Below are positions 9,447 through 18,294 of a DNA stretch of 64,000 nucleotides, piece after piece. Positions within the stretch are counted from its first letter, which is position 1; each line of letters opens with the position of its first letter. A program made the translations under genes and the position numbers. The DNA comes from Archangium_A sp035910535 (GTDB lineage Bacteria; Myxococcota; Myxococcia; Myxococcales; Myxococcaceae): positions 458,036 to 522,035 of the forward strand of contig JAMHXF010000090.1 of NCBI GenBank assembly GCA_035910535.1, written 5' to 3'. The notes beneath the pieces were generated by a model, which did no database searches, had not been told where the DNA came from, and saw only the letters and a program-made list of their open reading frames with translations.

Positions 9447-10274
9447 ATGACGCCGGTGCCGATGCAGCTCGACCGCGCGCGCAGCGAAGCGCGGCTCTTC
9501 GAGGTGCCCGGTGACGCCCCTGCGTTGCTCGTGGTGCCGGCCATGGGCGTGAACGCGCGCGGCTACGACCGCCTCGGTGAAGCGCTCGCCGCGCGTGGCG
9601 TGACGACGCTGGTCAGCGAGCTGCGCGGCGGTGACAGCTCGTCGGTGCGAGCGCGGCGCGGCGTCGACTACGGGTACCACGAGCTCATCGAAGACACCGT
9701 GCGCCACGTCGAGTGGCTGCGCGCGCGGGGCCACGTGGTGAACGTGCTCGGTCATTCACTCGGCGGCCAGCTGACGACGGTGTCGCTCGCGCGTTGGTAC
9801 GTCGACGGCGCGAAGCTGGTGCTCATCGGCTCGGGCACGGTGCACTACCGCGCGTACGACGGCCTCGAGCGTTGGCGCGTGTGGCTGGGCACGCAGGTCG
9901 CCGGCGTCATCGCGCGCGGGCTCGGCTATTTCCCCGGGCACCGGCTGGGCTTCGGTGGGCTGCAGGGCAGGGGGCTCATCACCGACTGGTCGAACGCGTC
10001 GCGCACCGGCGAGTTCCGCAGCGCGCGTCACGGGCCGTTGGAGCATCGCCTCTCGGAGCTCGCGCCCGAGGTGCTGGCGATTCACGTCGCAGGTGACGAC
10101 ATGGCGCCGAAGAGCGCGACCCACGCGCTGGTGCGAAAGCTCCCGCGCGCGCAGGTGACGTGGGCAGAGGTCGCGGCGCCGTCAGCGCCCGCGAAGTTGA
10201 ACCCGCATTTCCGGTGGATGAAGGAGCCCGCCGCTGCGGCCGAGCGCATCGCGACGTTCTTGAAGGCTCAGTAG
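9447..10274 (+). CDS. Alpha/beta hydrolase (lysophospholipase-like)
   Basis: 275 residues starting at ATG 9447, 12 bases after the protease gene. LLVVPAMGVNARGYDRLGEAL is the oxyanion region, and VLGHSLGGQ carries the nucleophile serine S104 in a GxSxG elbow. The later LAIHVAGDDMAPKS segment is the usual place for the acid, and the histidine is probably in KLNPHFRWMKEP. No signal peptide is visible, so it is probably cytoplasmic. It converges with the next gene and overlaps it by 7 bases. Substrate not predictable. Confidence 0.8.
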   Translation: MTPVPMQLDRARSEARLFEVPGDAPALLVVPAMGVNARGYDRLGEALAARGVTTLVSELRGGDSSSVRARRGVDYGYHELIEDTVRHVEWLRARGHVVNVLGHSLGGQLTTVSLARWYVDGAKLVLIGSGTVHYRAYDGLERWRVWLGTQVAGVIARGLGYFPGHRLGFGGLQGRGLITDWSNASRTGEFRSARHGPLEHRLSELAPEVLAIHVAGDDMAPKSATHALVRKLPRAQVTWAEVAAPSAPAKLNPHFRWMKEPAAAAERIATFLKAQ

Positions 10275-11035
10275 CTCGCGCAGAGACACACCAGCGGGTT
10301 GCCGTTGCCGGGTACATGCCCGCAGTCGGCGGTGAAGCCGCCGTTCGGCAAGCGCGCGCCGAGGCACGCTCCGGTCCAGTTGTCGTAGCCGCCGCCGCAG
10401 TAGGCGTCGCAGCCCACCGAGCCGTTGTTGCCGCTCTTGATGCGCAAGATGACGCCGTTGACCCGCAGCGCCGTCGCCGTTCCGGCGTTGCTTGGCACCG
10501 ACGTCGTACCGGTTGCAGCGAGCGTGGCGGCGAACTGTACGGCGCCGTTGATGGTCGCCGTGTTCGCCAGCAACGACGGGGTGCTCACCACACCGGCGTC
10601 GAGCGCGCCTGCGTAGACGGTGGTGCCGCTCACCGTGGCGCCGCCGATGCTCGGAGCCGAGATGCTCGACGCCGTCAGGGTGCCTGCCTGCACGCCCGTC
10701 GCGGTCACGAGGCCGACCTTCGCCTCGAGCCACGTCTTGAGCTGCGTGAAGTTGTTGTTCACCTGATCAGCGCGCGCCGGCGTGTCGGCGGTGAAGGAGA
10801 CGAGCTGTGCCAACGCCGTGGCGGGCACGAGCGCGACCAACGCCAGGCCGACAATCAGGCCCACCAGCCGACGCCGCGGTTGAGGTGAGAGCACGCGCGA
10901 CATCTTCGAGAGGCCATGAGCGCGCAGCGCTTCCACTTCTTCGAGCGTCATGCCGTGGCGCGCCGCAAAGTCGGAGGCGGAGGTCACGCTACACAGCAGC
11001 TTGAGGAGTTCGTCGGTCGTGTGCGGGGTCGACAT
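10268..11035 (-). CDS. Bitopic protein: HTH-like N-terminus, membrane helix, exported beta-rich and Cys-rich domains
   Basis: 255 residues. The first ~50 residues are helical and contain SDFAARHGMTLEEVEALRAH, which resembles a helix-turn-helix. A basic RRR at 54-56 precedes one membrane segment (about 57-76) ending in ALAQ. Then comes ADTPARADQVNNNFTQLKTW, a segment often seen before repetitive tail-fibre-like domains, a run of short valine/threonine/serine repeats, and a C-terminal domain with several cysteines (GCDAYCGGGYDNWTGACLG and CLCASY). The order suggests a membrane-anchored exported stalk with a cytoplasmic head. Function unknown. Confidence 0.6.
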   Translation of the reverse strand: MSTPHTTDELLKLLCSVTSASDFAARHGMTLEEVEALRAHGLSKMSRVLSPQPRRRLVGLIVGLALVALVPATALAQLVSFTADTPARADQVNNNFTQLKTWLEAKVGLVTATGVQAGTLTASSISAPSIGGATVSGTTVYAGALDAGVVSTPSLLANTATINGAVQFAATLAATGTTSVPSNAGTATALRVNGVILRIKSGNNGSVGCDAYCGGGYDNWTGACLGARLPNGGFTADCGHVPGNGNPLVCLCASY

Positions 11036-11174
11036 GAGCCGCGCAGCGTACAGTTCGGCGGTGCGGCGCGCGGGTACCGATTGTCATAGTCAGGGCGTGG
11101 CGTCGCGGTAGCTCATGGCGACGCCCGCGGGTTTCCCGAGGTGGTCGACCGTGTTGTTTGAAGGCGTCGCACGT

Positions 11175-12329
11175 CTATGGAACAGCGTGGACGAAGCCCG
11201 CGAACGCGACGTTGGGCACGTTGGCGACGACGCCGCGTGACGTGAGGTCGCCGCGCTGCGTGTCGATGGCGAAGAGCACCACGGTGCCGGAGCTCTGATT
11301 GCCGACGAGCAGCCAGAGCCCCGTTGAATCGATGGAGAAGTGACGCGGTTGGTTGCCGCCCGTCGCGGTGTGACCCAGCGACGACAGCTCGCCGCTCGTC
11401 GCGTCGACCGAGAAGCTTGCGATGGAGTCGTGGCCCCGGTTGCTCGCGAAGACGAAGCGCCCGTTGGGGTGCACCGCGATTTCGGCGCCGGTGTTGTTGC
11501 CCATGAAACCCGACGGCAGTGAAGACACCGTCTGCAGCGGCGTGAGTCGGCCTTGCGCGTCGATGGCCAGCGTTTGCACGGTGCTGTGCAGCTCGTTGAT
11601 GAGGTACGCGCGCGGCAGCGTGGGGTGCAGCGCGAGGTGTCGCGGCCCGGCTCCGGCGGCGGTGGGCATCGTCGGCGGAGAGAGCGGAGCGAGCGCGCCA
11701 CCGTCGAGTACGTATTGCGCGATGGCGTCAGCCTGCTTGCACGGCGCGTAGACGAAGCGGTTGTTCGCGTCGGCGAAGATCTGGTGCGCCTGCGCTCCTG
11801 ACGCGAGCGTCTGGGTCGCCGCGCCGAGGCCCGCGTCGGTGACGGGGAAGACTGACGTATTGCCGCCGCCGTAGTTGGCGACGAAGACGAGCGCGCCGGT
11901 CTGGTCGACCGACACGTGCGCCGGCCCGTTGCCGCCACTCGACACGCGATTGATGAAGGTCAACCCCGCGTCGCTTTCGAAGGTGAACGCGGCGACCTGG
12001 CTCGAGCTCTCGTTCACCGCGTAGAGCCGCCGGCGCAGCAAGTCAGGCGCGAGGAAGCTGCTGCCGTTGCCCGCGCTCACGCTCCCGAGCGGCGAGAGCC
12101 CCGCGTCGGCTTCGAAGCGGAAGACACGAATCGTCGAGCCGCCTCCGGTGAAGACGAGCTGCGGGCTCGGAGGCACGATGCCGCCGTCGGGAGTTCCAGC
12201 GTCGGGAACCCCGGCATCGACGACGACGCCGCTGTCGACGGGGTTACCCGCGTCGTTTGCCGCGTCGGGTGCTTCCGTCATCGCGCTGCAACCCGCGAGC
12301 ACCACCGAGAACAGCACCACGCTTCGCAT
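11175..12329 (-). CDS. Lactonase-family seven-bladed beta-propeller lipoprotein
   Basis: 384 residues from the ATG at 12329. MRSVVLFSVVLAGCSAM is a lipoprotein signal with the lipobox LAGC. An Asp-Ala-Gly linker of ~35 residues leads to a propeller with repeats such as LYAVNESSSQVAAFTFESDAG, VFVANYGGGNTSVFPVTDAG, FVYAPCKQADAIAQYVLDGG and FVFASNRGHDSIASFSVDA. This is the YbhE / 6-phosphogluconolactonase-like family (Lactonase, PF10282). In secreted lipoprotein form the lactonase activity is unproven. The frame is open further upstream to 12473, but that extension lacks a signal peptide and is unlikely to be used. Confidence 0.8.
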   Translation of the reverse strand: MRSVVLFSVVLAGCSAMTEAPDAANDAGNPVDSGVVVDAGVPDAGTPDGGIVPPSPQLVFTGGGSTIRVFRFEADAGLSPLGSVSAGNGSSFLAPDLLRRRLYAVNESSSQVAAFTFESDAGLTFINRVSSGGNGPAHVSVDQTGALVFVANYGGGNTSVFPVTDAGLGAATQTLASGAQAHQIFADANNRFVYAPCKQADAIAQYVLDGGALAPLSPPTMPTAAGAGPRHLALHPTLPRAYLINELHSTVQTLAIDAQGRLTPLQTVSSLPSGFMGNNTGAEIAVHPNGRFVFASNRGHDSIASFSVDATSGELSSLGHTATGGNQPRHFSIDSTGLWLLVGNQSSGTVVLFAIDTQRGDLTSRGVVANVPNVAFAGFVHAVP

Positions 12330-12561
12330 GCAGTGAAGCGTAGCGCCGACCTCAGGCTGCGCATTGGAGCTCACGCCCGAGAGCTTCTCGGAGATTTCAC
12401 AGAGGTTCTTCGCGGTGCGTCGCTGGCCTTGCCGATTTCGGGCGGATTTGCCCCGACGTACTCGCGGCCTCAAAGCCGATGCCTGAATTTGCCGCCGGTG
12501 ATGACGATTGTGCGGCCCGCCTGTGAGGGCACGTCGACTGCAGAGGAGGGCGGTCGTCGCT

Positions 12562-15003
12562 CTATTTGGTCAACTGAATCGGCGTCTCTGACCTCACCGG
12601 CGCAGCGGTGGCCGACCTCGACCAGCAGCGCACGCGACCCGACGTGAACGTCACGCATTGTGCGACGTGGTTCAGCCGCTTCACCGGCTCGTCGATGCTC
12701 ACCGCGCGCGGGACGAGCGACGGCGGCCCATTCGCGCCGAGCTGATTGCGCTGATTGTCGCCCCAGCACGACACCCCGTTGCTGCCATGCAACGCGCAGC
12801 ACGCGTGGTCGCTGCACTCGAGCTGCCGCACACCGACCAACGGCACTTCACCGACGGTGCTGTACCCAAGCGCCGCGCCCCAGCACCACACGCGCCCGTT
12901 CGCGGTGAGCGCGCAAATGCCCAGACCGCTCGAGCGCAGCACCGTCACCGCCGGCATCGGCACGGGCTCATTGATGACGTAGCGAGTGCCGATGGGGTTC
13001 GCTTCGAAGGGAATCTCGCCGTTGCAGTCGACGCCACCGTCACCGTGCCGCGCGCATGTCCAGCGGCTCGAGAACGAGCCGACGACCTGCTCCGTGCCGT
13101 CTTCGCTGCGTTGCGTGGTGCCGCACGAGAAGCCCGACCAGTCCGACGACAGCGACACCGCGCCGCCGTCGAGCGCCTGCTCGTGCAGCCCGCCGTCGGC
13201 ATCGACGCGCCAGACACGACGGCCACTGCGAATGTAGTCGCGGCACATGTCGTCAATGGGGCCGGGGCTCGCGAAGCGCGCGTCGCCGTATTTGCAGCCA
13301 CCATCTCGGAAGCAGGTGATGTTGCCTTCGTGGTCTTCGACGTCTTCCAGCGGCAAGGTGCGTGGCGTCTGCGCGACCGCCGGTTCACCGAGTTGCCCGT
13401 ATTGGTTGTTGCCCCAGCACCACACGCGCTGCTGCGCATCGAGCCCGCACGCGAACAAATCGCCCGCTCGAATCTTGGTGAACACGTGATTGCCCGCGAG
13501 CGGCGCGCAGGGGCGGCGCGTGGTGAACCCCGCATCGTCATCTGCCATCGCGCAGGTCTCGACGGTGCCATCGGCCAGGTGACCCCACGCGTAATGCTGC
13601 GAGTACGTGTCGACGGCGAACGCAGCCCATGGGCGATTTCCTTCGGGCAACGTCGCCAGCCATTCCAGCGCATGGCCACGCGTCTCGACTCCGCCGTCAG
13701 GCATCAGCGCCCACACGCCTCGATTCACGAAGAGGTCGACGGGCGCCGTGTCGAACTGCAGTCGCTCGAAGCCGTTGCCCGTGCCGCTGCTGAAGAGGCT
13801 CTTGTTGCCCCAACAGCCGACGCCGCCATCGACGCCTTGCACGCATTGCGCCGCCTCCCACAGGTCTGAAGACCACGTCTTGCGCGCCGGTGACAACGCT
13901 TCACGCGCGGGCCCGGGGAGGTCGAGACACCGCGAGAGCCCACCGTCGGTCAGCACACCGCACAGGCCATACGGTGAGCTGAGGCTCGCGAAGCGTTCGC
14001 TGCCGCCATCGAAGATGGACGGACACGTAAGGCGCCCGTCGGCGTCGATGGCGCACAGCGACGCGCCGCCGGTGAATGACGCGACCTCGAAGCCCACCGG
14101 CCACGCCGCTGGTGCGACAGAGCTCGTAGGCGCGCCCCGCAACAACTGGTCGACCCCGTTGTCACCCCAGCACCGCGTCACGCCGGCGCGGTTCTTCGCG
14201 CACGCGCTGAAGCCGTGGGCTGCCACGTCAACGTAGCTGCATTGCTCGGCGGCATCGGCGCGGCGTCGCGTCTCACACGTTCCAGCGAGGCAGACGCGGC
14301 CTTCAGCGCACGTCGGCTCGCCACACGCGATGCCGTCTTCCACCGGCGTCTCCACGCAGCCGGTCGACGGTTCGCACGAAGCGACCTTGCAGCCGCTCGT
14401 CACCGGGCACTCGCGTGGCAGCGCGACGCAGCCACCGTCGGCCGCACACGCGTCGATGGTGCACGGGTTTCCGTCGTCACAACTGCCGCCGCGCACGGCG
14501 CGACAGTCGCCCTGCACGCACGCGCCGACTGCACCGCAGCCCGGGTCACACGCGGTGTCGTCGGCGAGCAGCGTCTCTACGCAGCGACCTTCGTCGAACG
14601 AAAACGTCGACGTCGCACACGCGCTCGCCGCGCACGCAGGCACCTCGAGGCCAGCACCGTCGAGCTGAACCTGCAGGTCTTCAGCGAGCGTCAACGTCGC
14701 CGCCACCGCGCCGATGGACGCTGGAGTGAAAGTGACGGGCACCTCGACGCGCTCACCGCCCGCCACGCGCAGCGCACCAGCGACCGTAAATGGGGCAGAC
14801 GTTTCGGGCGTCACCGAGACCGGCGCGCGACCCGTGTTGACGACCACGACGACCAGCGACTTCGTGGCGCCGATGTACACACCGCCGAAGTCGAGCCGCG
14901 TGGCCTCGACGCGCAGCGCGCCGGTGGTCTGCATCGCGTCGTCACGACGACAGGTCGACAGCAGCACCACCAACGACAGACAGAACAATGAACTGAAACG
15001 CAT
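12562..15003 (-). CDS. RCC1-repeat lipoprotein with N-terminal choice-of-anchor D domain
   Basis: 813 residues from the ATG at 15003, chosen because it gives a signal sequence with lipobox LLSTC (MRFSSLFCLSLVVLLSTC). Residues ~30-120 contain DFGGVYIGATKSLVVVVVNTG, an ASH/Hydin-like choice-of-anchor D domain. Residues ~120-250 are rich in cysteine (FDEGRCVET, GSCDDGNPCTIDACAADGGC), a pattern frequent in myxobacterial surface proteins. The rest holds RCC1-like blades, for example RVWCWGNNQYGQLG and GVSCWGDNQRNQLG. Such propellers usually bind partners. A surface adhesion or scaffold role is inferred. Confidence 0.8.
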   Translation of the reverse strand: MRFSSLFCLSLVVLLSTCRRDDAMQTTGALRVEATRLDFGGVYIGATKSLVVVVVNTGRAPVSVTPETSAPFTVAGALRVAGGERVEVPVTFTPASIGAVAATLTLAEDLQVQLDGAGLEVPACAASACATSTFSFDEGRCVETLLADDTACDPGCGAVGACVQGDCRAVRGGSCDDGNPCTIDACAADGGCVALPRECPVTSGCKVASCEPSTGCVETPVEDGIACGEPTCAEGRVCLAGTCETRRRADAAEQCSYVDVAAHGFSACAKNRAGVTRCWGDNGVDQLLRGAPTSSVAPAAWPVGFEVASFTGGASLCAIDADGRLTCPSIFDGGSERFASLSSPYGLCGVLTDGGLSRCLDLPGPAREALSPARKTWSSDLWEAAQCVQGVDGGVGCWGNKSLFSSGTGNGFERLQFDTAPVDLFVNRGVWALMPDGGVETRGHALEWLATLPEGNRPWAAFAVDTYSQHYAWGHLADGTVETCAMADDDAGFTTRRPCAPLAGNHVFTKIRAGDLFACGLDAQQRVWCWGNNQYGQLGEPAVAQTPRTLPLEDVEDHEGNITCFRDGGCKYGDARFASPGPIDDMCRDYIRSGRRVWRVDADGGLHEQALDGGAVSLSSDWSGFSCGTTQRSEDGTEQVVGSFSSRWTCARHGDGGVDCNGEIPFEANPIGTRYVINEPVPMPAVTVLRSSGLGICALTANGRVWCWGAALGYSTVGEVPLVGVRQLECSDHACCALHGSNGVSCWGDNQRNQLGANGPPSLVPRAVSIDEPVKRLNHVAQCVTFTSGRVRCWSRSATAAPVRSETPIQLTK

Positions 15004-15058
15004 CGTGGCCGCACTTACCCGCGACTGACGCGTCACGACCTCGGATTTCGGCACCAAC

Positions 15059-15089
15059 CGGCGCGGACCTCACGAAGAAGTCCGCGCCG
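15059..15089 (-). terminator. Hairpin downstream of the M49-like gene
   Basis: A perfect 10-bp inverted repeat (CGGCGCGGAC at 15059-15068, GTCCGCGCCG at 15080-15089) with an 11-base loop lies 10 bases past the stop of the minus-strand gene at 15100. There is no clear T-run after it on the minus strand, so it may be a weak or Rho-assisted terminator or an mRNA-stabilising hairpin. Confidence 0.5.
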
Positions 15090-15099
15090 ACGAAGCTGC

Positions 15100-17097
15100 T
15101 TACTGCTTCACGGAATAGACGAACGTCGCCTTGGGCGCGCGCGTCCAGCGGTCGGCGATGGTGGAGCGTTGGCTCGACCAGTCGTCCTTCGCGTCGACGA
15201 ATGAGGTCTTCATGGCCTCGGCGTCTTTCTTGTCGCCCTTGCCCTTGGCCTTGAGCACGCGGCTGGCGAGCTTGTCGACGGCGGGCTTCCACTTCGCCAA
15301 GTCGACCTCGAAGCAGCCGGTGTCGGTGCCGTTGGCGGCCTTCTCGTCGGCCTTCCACACCAGCACGCCTTCCTTCGACATGTGCCCCAGCTGAATCGAC
15401 GCGAGCTGCGAGTACGGCTTGGGGTTGCCCGCGCCGTCGTACATGCCGCGGCTGATGTGGCCGAAGGCCCAGGCCACGTCACGCAGCGTCGCGTGCTTCG
15501 CTTCCTGCTCGGTCAGCAGGTTCTTCTCGACGAGCCACCAGGTGAAATACAGCGCGCTGGTCTGCGCCTTGAGCTCTTCCATGGTCGAGGCCAGCGGGCC
15601 GCCGAACACGTCGTCGTCTTTCTTGCCCTTCACCGCGTAGTCGTGCGCGGGGCCGAGGTTGTGTGCCGCCTCGTGGAGCACGACCGACAACAACGCGGCC
15701 TTCGGGTCGGTGGTCGCGCCGTCGAACGTCGCCTTGCAGTACAGCGAGGCCATCTGGTCAGACAGCGCCTGCTGGCTGTCGGCGTCGGTGTAGAGGTTCG
15801 TCATCACCACCGTGCGGCCGCCCTTTTCAGCGACCTTGCCCCAGTTGGGCAGCGACTGGCCGATGGTGGCGCCGTGCGGGTTGCGTTGATCAGCCGCGTT
15901 CAACGTCACGTCGATGAAGTCGGGCAGCTTGAACTTCACGTCGCGCGCTTTGTACGGAGGGCCCGCCAACGTCGCGAGCGTCTTCTCCATGTCGGCCTTC
16001 ACTGGCTCGAGCTTCTTCTGCCACTCGAGTGACGCGAGGTTGATGCGCGCCAGCTGCAGCGCGAAGCCCGCCTTCCACGCGCAGGGCTCGTGGTAGACCT
16101 CGTCGGGCCCGACGCGGAGGTACCACTTCGAGTTGAGCGGCCCCATCGCCACCCACGCCTCATTCGCCGGCTCCCAGTCGTTGGTGCGGAACGCCTTCGC
16201 GGCGGCCGTCAGGTACGTCTTGAACGCCGCTTCGTCGTCACCGAACGCAGCAGCGGCGGCTTCGAGCTCGACGGCGACGGCCTCCATGTCGGCCTTGTAG
16301 GCCTCGGTGTACGGCAGCGCCTTGAAGCCCTTGCCGTCTTCCACGACGGTCGAGAAGTGCCCCATCAGGTCGGCCTTGTTCTTCTGCTTCTCGAGCGCCG
16401 CGCAGAACTTCGGGTCGGCCTGCACGGCCGCGGGGTAGAGCCCAAAGACGCGCGGAGGCGTGGTGACGAGCGCGTTGCACAGCGGGTCTTTCTCGGTCTT
16501 CGGCGCGACGCAGAACGGGCTCTGGTTGCGATGGAAGACGGCGCGCGAGAGCAGGTCGCCTTCGGGAATCTGCTCGCCCTGCTCGAGGTTGCCGTGCTGC
16601 TGCGCGTAGATGCGCTCGATGATGGCCGCGGCGCGCGCGAAGTGCGGGAAGGCCTTCTTGTCGGCGTCGGTCGCGCCGCTCAGGTCGGTCTCGACCAGCG
16701 TGGTCTTGCCTTGCGAGAGCTCGTACTTGAGCGCCACCTGACGCGGGTCTTTGGGCTCGGCCGTCTTCTGCAGCGCGGCGTAGAGCGCGTCGAACTTCGC
16801 GGTGAAGCCCTTCGCGTCGACGAAGTCAGCGCGCGTCTCTTTCCACGGGCCGATGAGCGTCACCAGCTCTGCGGGGTCGAGCTCGTTGTTCTTGTTCGCG
16901 TCGGCGCGCCAGAAGAGCGGCACGAAGGCTTCGGCCGCGCGCGCGTTGAAGTCGAGGCGCGACAGCGCGGTGTACGTCTTCTTCGGCGGCGGCGCGGGTT
17001 CGGCCTTCACTTCTTCTTTCACCGGCGGAGGCGGCTCTTGATGCGCACAGCCCGACACCGCGAGAACACCAATCATCGGAAGGGTTCGTTTGAACAT
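15100..17097 (-). CDS. M49-like zinc metallopeptidase lipoprotein
   Basis: 665 residues. MIGVLAVSGCAHQ gives a lipobox (VSGC) near residue 17, followed by a proline/lysine-rich linker. The zinc motif is HEAAH (H475, E476, H479) in VVLHEAAHNLGPAHDYAV, with EELKAQT at 507-513. That order and spacing resemble bacterial relatives of dipeptidyl-peptidase III (M49), where the second motif is EExxA(E/D). The canonical M49 HELLGH has one extra residue, so this belongs to the shorter HExxH variants. Residues 55-85 contain DANKNNELDPAEL, an EF-hand-like calcium loop. It is probably a periplasmic or outer-membrane peptidase, upstream-bounded by the low-GC island. Confidence 0.65.
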   Translation of the reverse strand: MFKRTLPMIGVLAVSGCAHQEPPPPVKEEVKAEPAPPPKKTYTALSRLDFNARAAEAFVPLFWRADANKNNELDPAELVTLIGPWKETRADFVDAKGFTAKFDALYAALQKTAEPKDPRQVALKYELSQGKTTLVETDLSGATDADKKAFPHFARAAAIIERIYAQQHGNLEQGEQIPEGDLLSRAVFHRNQSPFCVAPKTEKDPLCNALVTTPPRVFGLYPAAVQADPKFCAALEKQKNKADLMGHFSTVVEDGKGFKALPYTEAYKADMEAVAVELEAAAAAFGDDEAAFKTYLTAAAKAFRTNDWEPANEAWVAMGPLNSKWYLRVGPDEVYHEPCAWKAGFALQLARINLASLEWQKKLEPVKADMEKTLATLAGPPYKARDVKFKLPDFIDVTLNAADQRNPHGATIGQSLPNWGKVAEKGGRTVVMTNLYTDADSQQALSDQMASLYCKATFDGATTDPKAALLSVVLHEAAHNLGPAHDYAVKGKKDDDVFGGPLASTMEELKAQTSALYFTWWLVEKNLLTEQEAKHATLRDVAWAFGHISRGMYDGAGNPKPYSQLASIQLGHMSKEGVLVWKADEKAANGTDTGCFEVDLAKWKPAVDKLASRVLKAKGKGDKKDAEAMKTSFVDAKDDWSSQRSTIADRWTRAPKATFVYSVKQ

Positions 17098-17477
17098 GGG
17101 CGCGCGCGTAGCACCGGTGGCGCGCGCAACCCATGATTGACGTCAACTTTCGAGCGCAAAGACGGCGGCGGCGGGAGTCGGTTGACGATAGCCATTCCTC
17201 ACATCGAGCGATTGGAGGATGGATTGACAGCGCACACGCCGTTGTGTGGCTACTGTGTTCAGGCTTGTTTGCGGTCAAACGGTCGTCGTTGGAAGCCGTC
17301 TGCTACCGCATTGGCGCGGACGGCGGCGCGGAGTATCTCGAGAGCGAGTACTTGCGGGGCAGTGGTTATGGCTACGACGGCACGGCCCTTTCTACTCGAA
17401 GCAGTATTCGTACGACGGGCGTGGCGAGTGAGTTCGATGACTGGGCCAGTTGACTCAACAGGAGGCGCGCGTGGACG
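17098..17477. other. Intergenic/ambiguous stretch at the edge of the low-GC island
   Basis: No convincing gene. All three forward frames are open over much of 17133-17480, but codon choice does not clearly favour one. The frame starting at 17133 encodes a tail containing YLESEYLRGSGYGYDG, and another frame ends in YSKQYSYDGRGE just before 17431. Both look like the YD-repeat pieces of RHS proteins, and a single frameshift near 17385 would join them. This could be a decayed RHS fragment or chance. The divergent promoter for the M49-like gene should also lie here. Confidence 0.3.
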
Positions 17478-17699
17478 ATGAGCCACAGCGGGAGCGTCGG
17501 CATCGGACTTGGGAGTGTCTCGGTGTCCCGCTTCGTCGAGGTTGGGCAGTTAATGGCGCCTCTGTTTCGTATATATACCGGTATGACACGCAGAATAGAC
17601 GCCATGCCAGGGTGTGCTGAGTTAAGGAGGCGCGGGTCGCAGATCGATCACTGGTTGTCGTATCGACCGTCGATGCGGTCTGAGGACTTGTCCAAGTGA
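17478..17699 (+). CDS. Possible small protein, first of two overlapping ORFs in the low-GC island
   Basis: 73 residues, beginning MSHSGSVGIGLGSVSVS. AGGAGG at 17460-17465 could serve this ATG (12 bases away) or, better spaced at 5 bases, a GTG at 17471 in another frame. The latter would make a 49-residue peptide ending at 17620 with YIYRYDTQNRRHARVC, again RHS-like. The stop at 17697-17699 overlaps the GTG of the next gene, which supports this frame being translated. No family recognised. Confidence 0.35.
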   Translation: MSHSGSVGIGLGSVSVSRFVEVGQLMAPLFRIYTGMTRRIDAMPGCAELRRRGSQIDHWLSYRPSMRSEDLSK

Positions 17700-17956
17700 G
17701 TTCGCCCAAGATTTTTGGATATGAAGAACTCTCGATTGATCGGTCGGTGGCGCCATTGCTCTCATCATCTCAGGTAATTGCTCTCCGAGGTGTTGTTTTG
17801 CGAGTTGGCCCGGACGAGGTTGACGTCGCCGCGCTCGAGAGGAGTGTCGCGCTGGCGGACTGGGTCATGTGGCTCACAAAGAGAAGGGTGGTGCATCTGC
17901 AGTTGGTTTCGCGTGAGACCTTCAGTCGACTCGTCGATGAATTGGGTATCACGTGA
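17696..17956 (+). CDS. Hypothetical protein of the low-GC island
   Basis: 86 residues starting at a GTG that overlaps the previous stop (GTGA), with GAGGA nine bases upstream. It is rich in valine and leucine (QVIALRGVVLRVGPDEVDV), with an amphipathic C-terminal part, and has no signal or membrane segment. Its composition (frequent GTT, TTT, TCG) differs from neighbouring genes. It has the size and context of an immunity or antitoxin-type protein, but nothing in it proves that. Confidence 0.5.
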   Translation: MSSPKIFGYEELSIDRSVAPLLSSSQVIALRGVVLRVGPDEVDVAALERSVALADWVMWLTKRRVVHLQLVSRETFSRLVDELGIT

Positions 17957-18144
17957 GTCGAGGCGCGGACTTGCCTGAATGATGGGCCGGGCGTGTGTTC
18001 CGCGCTGCGACGTCAGACGGCGCTGGAAACGTCTGAAGGTCGCGTGGGGTGCGGTCGCCGGCAACAGCGATGCGGTCAACTGCGCCGGGCATGCGACGTG
18101 ACCATGCCAAGCGTTCTATTGCCGCGAATTCGCGCTTCTCGCGC
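17957..18144. other. Non-coding stretch in the low-GC island
   Basis: I see no gene with a ribosome binding site here. Short open frames on both strands lack consistent codon bias. Confidence 0.4.
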
Positions 18145-18294
18145 ATGCCCGACGTGTCACCCATGTCTCCGGTCTATGGTGTTACCCATGTTGCCGGTCC
18201 GTACCGTCAGCGTTCTGTGAGGAGGCCTCGGTTGCCGGAGTTGGCGAAGGAAGAGTCGGATTCGTTTTGTCCGGCGAGGAGGAACTCGCGATGA
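18145..18294 (+). CDS. Possible 49-residue leader ORF overlapping the membrane-protein gene
   Basis: An ATG at 18145 opens a frame (MPDVSPMSPVYGVTHVAGP...) whose stop overlaps the ATG of the next gene (ATGA at 18291-18294). The frame is also open back to 18049. The overlap is the classic arrangement for coupled translation, but no strong Shine-Dalgarno precedes 18145. Low confidence. It may only be the open frame around the downstream start. Confidence 0.25.
   Translation: MPDVSPMSPVYGVTHVAGPYRQRSVRRPRLPELAKEESDSFCPARRNSR

Noticed and set aside
12330..12473. N-terminal extension of the lactonase-like lipoprotein
   Set aside because: The extra residues lack a signal, while the ATG at 12329 gives a standard lipobox.
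17613..17640. A second AGGAGG-like site at about 17615-17620 as ribosome binding site
   Set aside because: No start codon lies within 5-12 bases, so it is probably part of the coding text.
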